From DASRHD01 sp035485575 (GTDB taxonomy: Bacteria > Verrucomicrobiota > Verrucomicrobiia > Opitutales > Opitutaceae), in assembly GCA_035485575.1 (NCBI GenBank), contig DATHNW010000006.1:62001-126000 (forward strand): a DNA stretch of 64,000 nucleotides. The letters are read 5' to 3'. Positions 43,104 to 50,719 of the stretch are shown piece after piece. How positions within the stretch are numbered: the first letter of the stretch is position 1; every line of letters starts with the position of its first letter. The notes below the pieces were generated by a model. That model saw nothing but the letters and a program-made list of their open reading frames with translations. It was not told the DNA's origin and did no database searches. Position numbers and translations under genes: made by a program.

Positions 43104-44123
43104 ATGCGTATCCTTCCCTTTCTCAAATCGCCAAAGGGCAATCTCACGCTCTTCCTCGGTTTCGTGGTCGTGGGCGGCCTGCTGCTTTACCGCAGCAATC
43201 TGCGCGCAAAGGCGCAGTCCGACCAAATAACCAAGATTGAAGCAGCAGAACCCGGCGTGCCGTTGGCGTCGTTTAACCGCGTGGCTGCCCCGTTCAAGGT
43301 GCCAGCGGCGGATGACGCGGGCTCGGAGCTGCCGGACTCACAGACCGCACACGCCAAAACAACCGGCGCGCCAAAGTCGCGGGCGCTGCCCATTTCACTT
43401 TTTTCAGTCACGAAAACCTCCTCGGACGCCTCGGAATTATCCAAGACCTATGCGCCCTATGGCCGCATGATTCCGTGCCAGACCGTCATCACGCTGGAAT
43501 CGTCGAAACTCGACACGCCGGTCATCGGCATGGTCACGGAGGATGTCTGGAATAACGGGCGGCTCATCATCCCGGCTGGAGCCGAGGTGCACGGGCGCGC
43601 CTCGCTCGACCGTTCGCGCGAACGGATCGCGGCTTCCGGCAAGTGGGTCGTGGTCTGGCGTGATGCCACAAATTTGAATGGCACGGAGCTGGTTCTGAAC
43701 GGCATCGCCTTGGATCGTGAAAAGGACGACACCACCGGAGAATTTGGCCTGCGCGATGGCTCCGCCGGCCTCATTGGCGACCTGATCCGCACGGACAACA
43801 CCGAGGAAATAAAGCTCTTTGCGTCCACCTTCCTCGCCGGCATGGCCAGCGGGTTCCAACAGGTGCAGACCCAGAGCACCGCGTTTGGACTGGCGCAGGT
43901 CGCCACGGGTTCGGCCCGTAATGCCGCGCTGCAAGGCACGGGTGATGTGCTCAACGAGTATGCCCACCAAATCCAGGAGGCGATTGCGCGGGACGGGTTC
44001 TTTGTGCGCGTGCCGGCGGGCAAACAATTTTACCTCTACGTGACCCAGACCATCGACCAGGCACAGGGCACGCGGGGCAACCGCAGTAACGAGGCAATTT
44101 GGAAAAATGGAAATGAAAACTAA
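43104..44123 (+). CDS. virB10: VirB10/TrbI-like core-channel protein
   Basis: 339 residues. One N-terminal TM helix (LTLFLGFVVVGGLLLYRS), a Pro/Ala-rich linker (about 50-115), then the conserved C-terminal beta-barrel domain with IPCQTVITLESSKLDTPVIG, NGRLIIPAGAEVHGRA and the end FVRVPAGKQFYLYVT. It bridges the inner and outer membranes. Short compared with the usual about 370-450 residues. Two bases separate it from VirB9, and its end overlaps the next lipoprotein gene by 17 bases. Confidence 0.85.
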   Translation: MRILPFLKSPKGNLTLFLGFVVVGGLLLYRSNLRAKAQSDQITKIEAAEPGVPLASFNRVAAPFKVPAADDAGSELPDSQTAHAKTTGAPKSRALPISLFSVTKTSSDASELSKTYAPYGRMIPCQTVITLESSKLDTPVIGMVTEDVWNNGRLIIPAGAEVHGRASLDRSRERIAASGKWVVVWRDATNLNGTELVLNGIALDREKDDTTGEFGLRDGSAGLIGDLIRTDNTEEIKLFASTFLAGMASGFQQVQTQSTAFGLAQVATGSARNAALQGTGDVLNEYAHQIQEAIARDGFFVRVPAGKQFYLYVTQTIDQAQGTRGNRSNEAIWKNGNEN

Positions 44124-44622
44124 ACTGTTACTGATATGCGTGGCGCTCGCGCTGACGGGTTGCCAAAATCTGACGGAAGATTCCGGGAAAGCCTCGCCGC
44201 CAGCGGTCGAGCCCGCGCCTGCGCCCATTGCGGGCACGGAACTCGACCAAAACAACATCGAGAAGGTGCGCGTCGGCGAAACGCTGAAAGCCTATCCCGT
44301 GGGGCGGATCGTCGATCCGAATAACCCGAATGTGATGGACGAGGCACACACCGTCTATCGCCGCGAGGCGGGGCCGGATTGGAACCTCAATCCGAATGCA
44401 CCCACGGTCGTGCCGCTCGGTCCGGTGCTCGCGGTAGCGGATCCGGCGAAGACGCCGAATCCGCTGCCAGCCGAGCTGGAACAGAAGATGGCCGAGCAAA
44501 ACCAGCTCATGACATCGCTCATCGAGCAAAACGAGGCGTTGGCCGGGCAGTTGGCGAAGCTGGGCAAGGAAATCGCCGACCTGCGCGCCAAGCAGCCCGC
44601 GCTGCCAGAAGGAGGGAAATGA
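44107..44622 (+). CDS. Conjugation lipoprotein, TraV/VirB7-like position
   Basis: 171 residues with lipobox LALTGCQ after a short signal sequence. Pro-rich after the lipobox, acidic, with a C-terminal coiled coil (EQKMAEQNQLMTSLIEQNEA). No family is certain. Its place after VirB10 fits an outer-membrane lipoprotein that anchors the core complex. Confidence 0.7.
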   Translation: MEMKTKLLLICVALALTGCQNLTEDSGKASPPAVEPAPAPIAGTELDQNNIEKVRVGETLKAYPVGRIVDPNNPNVMDEAHTVYRREAGPDWNLNPNAPTVVPLGPVLAVADPAKTPNPLPAELEQKMAEQNQLMTSLIEQNEALAGQLAKLGKEIADLRAKQPALPEGGK

Positions 44623-44623
44623 C

Positions 44624-44884
44624 ATGCCAGCGAATGAACCATCAACGCTCGAGGGCTTGCCAGTAGTGCTGCCGCCGCATTTGACCGCGAATTTTGAGAA
44701 GGCGGACGGCCAGTTGCGGGAATGTTACGGCGCGAGTCCTGGAGTGCCCGCCCTGGTGCGGCTGTGGCTGGCCTGCGGCACGTCCTCCCGCATCCGGAAG
44801 GAATTCGAGAGTGCGGTGCTGGACATCACGAAATCCAATCTCAGCGAAACTGAGGAGGATTCTTTCGATGACGACTCTCTATAA
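44624..44884 (+). CDS. Hypothetical 86-residue protein
   Basis: Unrecognised small acidic protein one base after the previous stop, so in the same operon. The C-terminus is very acidic (ETEEDSFDDDSL). The centre has a helical segment (VPALVRLWLACGTSSRIRKEFE). A small accessory of the transfer operon. Confidence 0.6.
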   Translation: MPANEPSTLEGLPVVLPPHLTANFEKADGQLRECYGASPGVPALVRLWLACGTSSRIRKEFESAVLDITKSNLSETEEDSFDDDSL

Positions 44885-44993
44885 CTTTGGGCGGCGTTCG
44901 CTCAAACAAGGTCAAGTGCCATTGGCGACCAGCCGCCTTGTTCAAACAATGGCTGGGGAAAAACAGGAGGCATTATGCCGTCACCGTCACTGA
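44868..44993 (+). CDS. Possible 41-residue small protein
   Basis: A short basic peptide (begins MTTLYNFGRRSL) with a good RBS (GAGGAGG, 44852-44858) nine bases before the ATG. It starts inside the previous gene and ends inside the next, both with overlapping frames, the pattern of coupled small genes. It could equally be a chance frame; only conservation would tell. Confidence 0.4.
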   Translation: MTTLYNFGRRSLKQGQVPLATSRLVQTMAGEKQEALCRHRH

Positions 44994-45349
44994 AACAAGC
45001 AGTCGCCGATAAAAAGGCGCAGGAATCAACGCTTCGGAGAAATCCGGAGATCGACGCCAAACTGGACAAGTTCATCGGAGCAAATCCGGTGCTCGCCGGG
45101 TATTACGAGGGACTCAGCAAAGAGGAGCTGATCCGAAAGCTGATGCTCGATAAGATGGATCGAGCGGCCTACCGCAACGGTCGCAACGAAGAACTCAAGG
45201 CATGGGTGGATGAGCACCCCGAGATTAAGTCAAAAATCGAGGCGCGTATCCGCCATGTGCCCGAGGTGAACCGTGAACGGGCGTTCATCAACGCCGCGAA
45301 AACGGAAGCCATGAACCACGCGATGCGGCCCAGCGGCATTCGTCCCTGA
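44975..45349 (+). CDS. Hypothetical 124-residue charged helical protein
   Basis: Helical, charged protein (KAQESTLRRNPEIDAKLDKFI, then YYEGLSKEELIRKLMLDKMDRA) preceded by AGGAGG. Such proteins end several transfer operons in ICEs but have no assigned role. A Rho-independent terminator follows 16 bases after the stop, so it is the last gene of the operon. Confidence 0.7.
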   Translation: MPSPSLKQAVADKKAQESTLRRNPEIDAKLDKFIGANPVLAGYYEGLSKEELIRKLMLDKMDRAAYRNGRNEELKAWVDEHPEIKSKIEARIRHVPEVNRERAFINAAKTEAMNHAMRPSGIRP

Positions 45350-45364
45350 CAGTGAGTGATTCCT

Positions 45365-45400
45365 GGCGGCGGCTGCTTCGGTGGCCGCCGCCTTTTTTTT
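45365..45400 (+). terminator. Rho-independent terminator closing the transfer operon
   Basis: GGCGGCGGC (45365-45373), a ten-base loop, GCCGCCGCC (45384-45392), then eight T (45393-45400). Strong, and at the end of the 36.1-45.35 kb operon. Confidence 0.9.
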
Positions 45401-45505
45401 GAGCCAGCGGACCTCGTGAGAAAGTTTTCGACACCTTCGCCGGGCTAGTCTGTCGTTGAAACGGTTGCCCGTGAAACCGGGGCAATCATCCATTACTGAA
45501 TCGCC

Positions 45506-45886
45506 ATGAATAATCTGTGCCCGTGCTGCGGTTCTGACGATTTTCAGTCTTTTCGAATGGCTTATGAGAGTGGCACTGCCTACGCCGTCAGCCGTCCCGT
45601 CTTGGATGTTGGTGGCCGTGAGTCTCGCACGGTGGTGCAGAGTTTGATCGCCCAGCGGGTCGCACCGCCAAAAAAGAAAAAGGTTCATTGGGCTCTATGG
45701 CTGTTCGGGCTTCTGAGCCTTCTTTGTGCCATCAGCCTTCCATTTCTCATCGTTATTCCGATTGTTGGTGCAATTGGAGTTTTTCTCTGGATTAGGCGGT
45801 ACAACCGGACTACGTGGATTTCTCTTCAACAAAAGTGGGAACGGTCGTGGATTTGCTTCCGTTGCGGGCATGCGTTTGAAAAATAG
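45506..45886 (+). CDS. Zinc-ribbon membrane protein
   Basis: 126 residues. It opens with a Cys pair (MNNLCPCC), has a central hydrophobic hairpin (about 62-95: LWLFGLLSLLCAISLPFLIVIPIVGAIGVFLW) and ends with a second Cys pair (ICFRCGHAFEK). The two CxxC pairs could bind one zinc across the protein. Between the transfer operon and the defence operon, opposite to the latter. Role unknown. Confidence 0.65.
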   Translation: MNNLCPCCGSDDFQSFRMAYESGTAYAVSRPVLDVGGRESRTVVQSLIAQRVAPPKKKKVHWALWLFGLLSLLCAISLPFLIVIPIVGAIGVFLWIRRYNRTTWISLQQKWERSWICFRCGHAFEK

Positions 45887-45932
45887 CATATCAGGAAAGA
45901 TCCTCTCATCGCATTTCAGTAACCATGGCCGT

Positions 45933-46958
45933 TTAGGGTGGCGGCATTTTCGGACCGATTATTTCGACCAAGGCCGCCAGTAATTTCGTGGATTCATCCA
46001 TAGAAAGATGAGGCCGCTTGATCGTCCGTGCCCAGTAGAAGTCCCGGTCGAGAACTTCCTTGACCTGCCAAACCGGCATGAATTTGTAGGGAACACCGCG
46101 TGTGGGCTTGGATGTCAGCCACTCTAGGGTGTGGTAGAGAGCATCGGCGTCCGAATCTTCTGCGACCTTGGCAGTCGCCACCTTGCCGGCAGCAATTATG
46201 CCCTGATTCTTGTGACAGAGGAAGACGGTGTCGTTCTTGCGCAGAGAATGGACTATGGCTTTTTGGCCGCCGAATGCAGCAACGCGACCTTTCTCGCACA
46301 TATACCAAATTGATTCTTCATCGTAGCTCAAATTGGTGTCGAAGATAACACCCTTAGCACTGCCCGGATTTGAATGGTGGTCATAAGGGAGCGAGAAAAA
46401 TTCAAAATAATATTCTCCGCCAATATTGTAAACTCGGTAAGGAATGAAGCTCAATGAAAGCCCTTTTGATTTCCAATAGTCCAAATTGCGAATTAGCGCT
46501 GCATCTCCAGCACTGCCGACAACAATCAGGTGCTGTTTCGTGTTGAATGCGGCTCTTTCCAAGGGGTGTTCGAGATCAAAACCAGCTCGGTGCTCCTCTC
46601 GCAAATCGAGGGCTTTCCCCTCGTTGTAGGTCTGGAACATCTCCTGAAGCTTCCCGTAGCCAAAGTGGGCAGCCTTCTCGCAGTAACGCAGTGCCTGGTG
46701 AACAGCCCCTCCCCCAGCGTTGTCTCGCTTCAGCTCAAAGATTACGAGATCGCCCTGTTTGTTGAGGGCGTAGATGTCAGCCTCTGGTTGCCAAGACCGT
46801 TCCTGAAAGATCGGCATCAATTCATCGCCTTCAAATAGGACGTCCCAAAGATTGGCGGCCAGCAAGTCTTCCAGCTCTTTCTCCAACGGAAGCCCGCCAA
46901 AAGGCAGGGGATCAATAGAATCGAATTTTTGATGAGTTTTGCCAAGTTTGTAGAGCAT
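45933..46958 (-). CDS. PD-(D/E)xK nuclease with C-terminal domain
   Basis: 341 residues. The N-terminal endonuclease core: D61 in PEADIYALN, E75-x-K77 in VIFELKRDNAGG, then Q88 and Y92 in HQALRYCEK, the NucS/DUF91-like version of PD-(D/E)xK. Residues about 215-330 look like a second domain, possibly a base- or modification-reading PUA/EVE-like fold, with DESIWYMCEKGRVAAF and KNDTVFLCHKNQGIIAAGKV. The start lies three bases after the RT-nitrilase stop, so it is the last gene of the defence operon. Confidence 0.8.
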   Translation of the reverse strand: MLYKLGKTHQKFDSIDPLPFGGLPLEKELEDLLAANLWDVLFEGDELMPIFQERSWQPEADIYALNKQGDLVIFELKRDNAGGGAVHQALRYCEKAAHFGYGKLQEMFQTYNEGKALDLREEHRAGFDLEHPLERAAFNTKQHLIVVGSAGDAALIRNLDYWKSKGLSLSFIPYRVYNIGGEYYFEFFSLPYDHHSNPGSAKGVIFDTNLSYDEESIWYMCEKGRVAAFGGQKAIVHSLRKNDTVFLCHKNQGIIAAGKVATAKVAEDSDADALYHTLEWLTSKPTRGVPYKFMPVWQVKEVLDRDFYWARTIKRPHLSMDESTKLLAALVEIIGPKMPPP

Positions 46959-46961
46959 AAG

Positions 46962-49900
46962 TCAAAGTCCTAGCCCTGCTGGTGGGGCTTTCCATATTGC
47001 AGTCGCCCCTATGTCGCCATCACGCGCAGTCTCTTGGTGATTGGTGCCCCGGTTTATGAATTGCGCAACGTCATCTATCTCGAAAAACGCTATCGATGCT
47101 TGTGGTTGGCCGTGCAGATGAAAAATCTGCTTCTTGAAATGATCTTTGTAAGGAGCGTAGGCATTGCTTCCGCCAAACTCTCCGTTGTTCGCCACGACGA
47201 CCATTTGATACATGTGATAGTGTAGCGCTTGCGCCATCTGGTCGAAGGTTCCAATGTCTTTGTTATAGGCGGGTATCGCAAATACATCAGATCGATCCCG
47301 CAGATCGCCCGCTAAGCGTATATCCGTTGCGTCATAGCAGACCGACGCCGTTAACCAGAGTGGCCTGGTTTCGGATTTTGACCACTGATAACCCACGAGC
47401 CATTGGCACGGTCGGAAGCCACGAATCACGGGCGTTGTGGCATTTAACCTAACCTCCGCCGGAGCAAGATTCAGCTTACCCTGCCTTCGTATCAGGGTTT
47501 GCAGTCCGTAGGACGCCGACCAAACCGGGATTATCCACAGCGCGCTGTTAACCAGCGGTTGCCCTGAAATCAACTCCTCGTATGTGAGCCCCGCCAAGAT
47601 GATCGTTTTGTGCATCCGGGCGAACGGAATGAGATGTGTTTTCACGTCGTCCGGATGGACGGACAGTTCAGGAAGTATCAACCAATCTAGCCGCCCATCG
47701 CGGGCTTTGTGCGTCTCTCGTAAATCCAACATGCGCTCTATCGCAGAAAGTGCCGAGGAGAGATGATTGCGATGGGGTTTTCTGATTTTCGCACTTGAGA
47801 AAGTAAGGTCGGAAGGATCGAAAGGTAGCTTCGGAATTACAGTTTGCACAACACACCCTCGAAGCGGGCGTGTTGTGTCGTCATGACTTGGGAAAAGAGT
47901 CTGCAAGTTTAGCATCAACGCTTCGGTCAATTTTCCTTTCCGTTCACTAATTGCTTGGAGTCGCTCCTCGATTTCTAGCAGAGTCGCGGCCTTGCTATGC
48001 CGAACCACCGTTAACAATTCGGTCGGACGGCAGCCGGGCCAATGAAGCAAAGCTGAGAGCAGTTTTTCCAACCATTCTGTAATCGGCAACCAGTCGTCAC
48101 CAAATGCGGGATGCCCGTTGAAAAGTCCGTGATGGCGTTGATACCAGTGATTCTCGGGAGACCGATAAAGGTCTCGGTCTTCTTTCCAACGTGGCTGCCG
48201 AACAGGTCGTGTGAAATCTGGCCGACCCGTGAGAATAAACCTGAGAAGGTATCCAAGTTGGAACCGCCAACGTTCATCTGCATTGCACCACGAGGGAGGG
48301 CGATAAAGTGATCCCACCGGGTTTACTCGGCTAGAGGCGAGGCCTATCGAGAATGATTCCGGGTGACGTGTACCGTTGTCGTTAAATTGGAGCCGCACAT
48401 CTGTCGGCGTGATCGAATCCAGGTCTTTAGGGAGTGCCTCAAGTAACTTTGCCGCGAACGACAACAGCCCGATCTCGTTTCGGAGAACACATTCAGGGCC
48501 TTGTTCAAGGACGAGTTGAGCCAGCGAGGATTCGCCCTTCTTAGTGGTTACCTCCTTGAGGAGGGCCAAATCATCACGAATTCGTGGCGCAATCTGACCT
48601 ATCCAATCCGGCTTTTGGGCCAGAAGTTCTATTGCAAATGAAGGATCAAGGTCTGCGATACACTCCAGTTGGCGAAGGGTGATTTTGTCGCCGATCAGGG
48701 TAACGGCCTTATCTTTGTTAAGAAAGGATCGGCGTGACAAAACTGACAACACCGCGAAGTCAGAGCTATTTGGGCGACCGGCTTCGCCTCTCAGAAAAAG
48801 AATCAATTCTCGATAGTGTTTGGTTTCTGGACTTTTTCCGGTGAGAACCACCGGTGCGCCATCTGCGTCGCACGCTGCCAAGAATAATAAGACCTGCTGC
48901 TTTAGATACCATGGGAGGCTTGCATGGGGCAAGGAGACGAGCCGGTGGGCCTCATTTTTGAGAACCGACCGATACTCCGAAATCTCGATGCCTTTTGGAA
49001 ACGAGTCATCATTCTCAACAAAGCCGGTTTCAGTGGCACCCGCGCGGAATATTTCGGCTAGGCAATACCAAGCAACCCGGCGAGGCTCTTTCCTACGACC
49101 TCCTGACTCCGTGAAAGGGCGAATCAAGGACAGAACGCTTTTCAAAACATCATCAGCCGGCCACAGGTCTAACCCGATGCGTAACAGTCGAACGTTGGAT
49201 GGATCGTGAACCCACTGATCAATTAACCCCAAGGCGAATGCCCGCGCCTCGTCGTCAAGTTCGACCTGACTTCGTGCCACTCGCGATGGCTGCGAAGGAG
49301 TCTCTACTTCGGTGTCTAAAAGGCTGATTTTATCTGAGTCCGCGAGTAGTGGTCGGAGCGACCGATAGGCGCTTCGAAAGCGACCTGCTGCGAATCTAGC
49401 GACTGTAGCGTCGCGAACGTCCGGAACCGGAGAGAAAGCCCAGTCGGTTTTGCCTGAATAATTTTCAGAAAACCGTTGCTGTGATCGCAACAAGCCCTGC
49501 ACGGCTTCCAATATCTCTTCCCCGGCAATTGCATCGAAGCCACCCGACATCGCTCGTTGGATGCGCTGCATTTTACGGCTTTGTCGAACCAGAGCCCTTT
49601 CATCTCCCGCGAATCTAGCAGCCACTGTCTTGTCTGCTGATACCACAAGCCCCGGCGCTTTTTCGCTCAGTTGAACTTGGAGCCATTCGGAAACAAAACA
49701 TTCGATGTCTTTAAGTTGATCGTTTGGACCTGTGGTAAACACCAATCTCAAGTCATCCACATAACGACATGCGTCTTGAAGGCGGAGCCCAAGGCGTAGC
49801 TCTTTGTTGATCGTCGCTTTCAGCACCTCATCAAAATCCAAAAGGGCAATGTTGGCAAAAAAACCGGCAGCGACGAGTCCCTGTGGAAGGGCTACGGTCG

Positions 49901-50708
49901 TAAATCCATCGAGTTCAGATCGCTTCGCGTAAGATTCAACATCTCTGCCATCCCTGTCGTCCCAGCGCCAGTCCAAGAGACGTTTGGCGAAAGTGAAGAA
50001 TACCGAATCGTCACCAGGGCGCTCAAGTGATTCGAGCTTTTGAGCCAATAACTTTGGTCGGACACGGTCATAAAATTGGCGGAGGTCCGATTGAACAATA
50101 ATGACGTTGGTTGCTGGGTCCAAAGACTCTGCGACCTGATCAGGGCGACTTAGAAAACAACGGTAATCCTGGTAGTATCCACGGTATAATTTGCCCGATC
50201 CCCACCGGTGGGAAAGCACACCGGAATCATCGTCGCAAAATAGCCGATTCCCGTAGGAGATCACTTGGTTTCGTTTTGCGACGTCATCTAGCGGTGTGCG
50301 TGGATCGCCTTGAATCGCTTCGACTCGGTCAGCTAGGCACATCATGACCGCGGTCGCCGCAACTTGATCTCTTAGGCTAGCGTGCGCCAATGGACGGAGT
50401 TTGGTCGCGGATTTCTTGGCATCGACAGGCTCCCATTGCTTTGTCTCAGAGGAGATGTGCCACTCTTGGCTTTTCGGAGCAGGCACGATTCTGAGCGAGT
50501 CGTTAATCCACTGCTCCGGTTGTTCCAATTGCTTCTTCAGTCCGGCAAGAAATACCGGCAAGTTAACCGCAGCTAAATCGAGCTCCAGAGTGTCCGCATA
50601 CCAATTATGAGAACGAATATGTGCAGAAGTTTTCTTCCACGCCTGCACCAACACGAATTCCTGCCGGAGGAGTTCAAGGTTTGGTGAAAGAAAGCGCGGG
50701 ATATCCAT
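46962..50708 (-). CDS. Reverse transcriptase fused to a nitrilase domain (UG1/DRT1-type)
   Basis: 1248 residues from the ATG at 50708. RT domain: motif A around D208 (QSDLRQFYDRV), motif B PQG at 275-277, and motif C YVDD at 316-319, all intact. A long middle helical region spans about 480-960. The C-terminus is a nitrilase domain with the Glu-Lys-Cys triad: E1014 (LILPELS), K1078 (QGKLNLAP), C1124 (SVCYDA). The same RT plus nitrilase layout defines UG1, the DRT1 antiphage reverse transcriptases. Eleven bases after the ATPase stop and three before the nuclease start. It would make cDNA on infection; what the nitrilase acts on is unknown. Confidence 0.9.
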   Translation of the reverse strand: MDIPRFLSPNLELLRQEFVLVQAWKKTSAHIRSHNWYADTLELDLAAVNLPVFLAGLKKQLEQPEQWINDSLRIVPAPKSQEWHISSETKQWEPVDAKKSATKLRPLAHASLRDQVAATAVMMCLADRVEAIQGDPRTPLDDVAKRNQVISYGNRLFCDDDSGVLSHRWGSGKLYRGYYQDYRCFLSRPDQVAESLDPATNVIIVQSDLRQFYDRVRPKLLAQKLESLERPGDDSVFFTFAKRLLDWRWDDRDGRDVESYAKRSELDGFTTVALPQGLVAAGFFANIALLDFDEVLKATINKELRLGLRLQDACRYVDDLRLVFTTGPNDQLKDIECFVSEWLQVQLSEKAPGLVVSADKTVAARFAGDERALVRQSRKMQRIQRAMSGGFDAIAGEEILEAVQGLLRSQQRFSENYSGKTDWAFSPVPDVRDATVARFAAGRFRSAYRSLRPLLADSDKISLLDTEVETPSQPSRVARSQVELDDEARAFALGLIDQWVHDPSNVRLLRIGLDLWPADDVLKSVLSLIRPFTESGGRRKEPRRVAWYCLAEIFRAGATETGFVENDDSFPKGIEISEYRSVLKNEAHRLVSLPHASLPWYLKQQVLLFLAACDADGAPVVLTGKSPETKHYRELILFLRGEAGRPNSSDFAVLSVLSRRSFLNKDKAVTLIGDKITLRQLECIADLDPSFAIELLAQKPDWIGQIAPRIRDDLALLKEVTTKKGESSLAQLVLEQGPECVLRNEIGLLSFAAKLLEALPKDLDSITPTDVRLQFNDNGTRHPESFSIGLASSRVNPVGSLYRPPSWCNADERWRFQLGYLLRFILTGRPDFTRPVRQPRWKEDRDLYRSPENHWYQRHHGLFNGHPAFGDDWLPITEWLEKLLSALLHWPGCRPTELLTVVRHSKAATLLEIEERLQAISERKGKLTEALMLNLQTLFPSHDDTTRPLRGCVVQTVIPKLPFDPSDLTFSSAKIRKPHRNHLSSALSAIERMLDLRETHKARDGRLDWLILPELSVHPDDVKTHLIPFARMHKTIILAGLTYEELISGQPLVNSALWIIPVWSASYGLQTLIRRQGKLNLAPAEVRLNATTPVIRGFRPCQWLVGYQWSKSETRPLWLTASVCYDATDIRLAGDLRDRSDVFAIPAYNKDIGTFDQMAQALHYHMYQMVVVANNGEFGGSNAYAPYKDHFKKQIFHLHGQPQASIAFFEIDDVAQFINRGTNHQETARDGDIGATAIWKAPPAGLGL

Positions 50709-50719
50709 GACCAAAAACT

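Larger units (their letters stand above)
6839..45400. mobile_element. Integrative and conjugative element at tRNA-Ser (left end and body; right end not seen)
   Basis: Evidence for an ICE: a tyrosine integrase directly after an intact tRNA-Ser, a small Xis-like HTH protein, a RadC-like protein, a MobF relaxase preceded by an inverted-repeat cluster, a VirD4-type coupling protein, and a VirB2-B10 set in one operon. 45400 is only the end of the conjugation operon, not a mapped boundary. The zinc-ribbon gene and the defence operon to the right may also be inside the element. No second copy of the tRNA 3' end was found in the window, so attR lies beyond 64000 or is unrecognisable. Confidence 0.8.
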
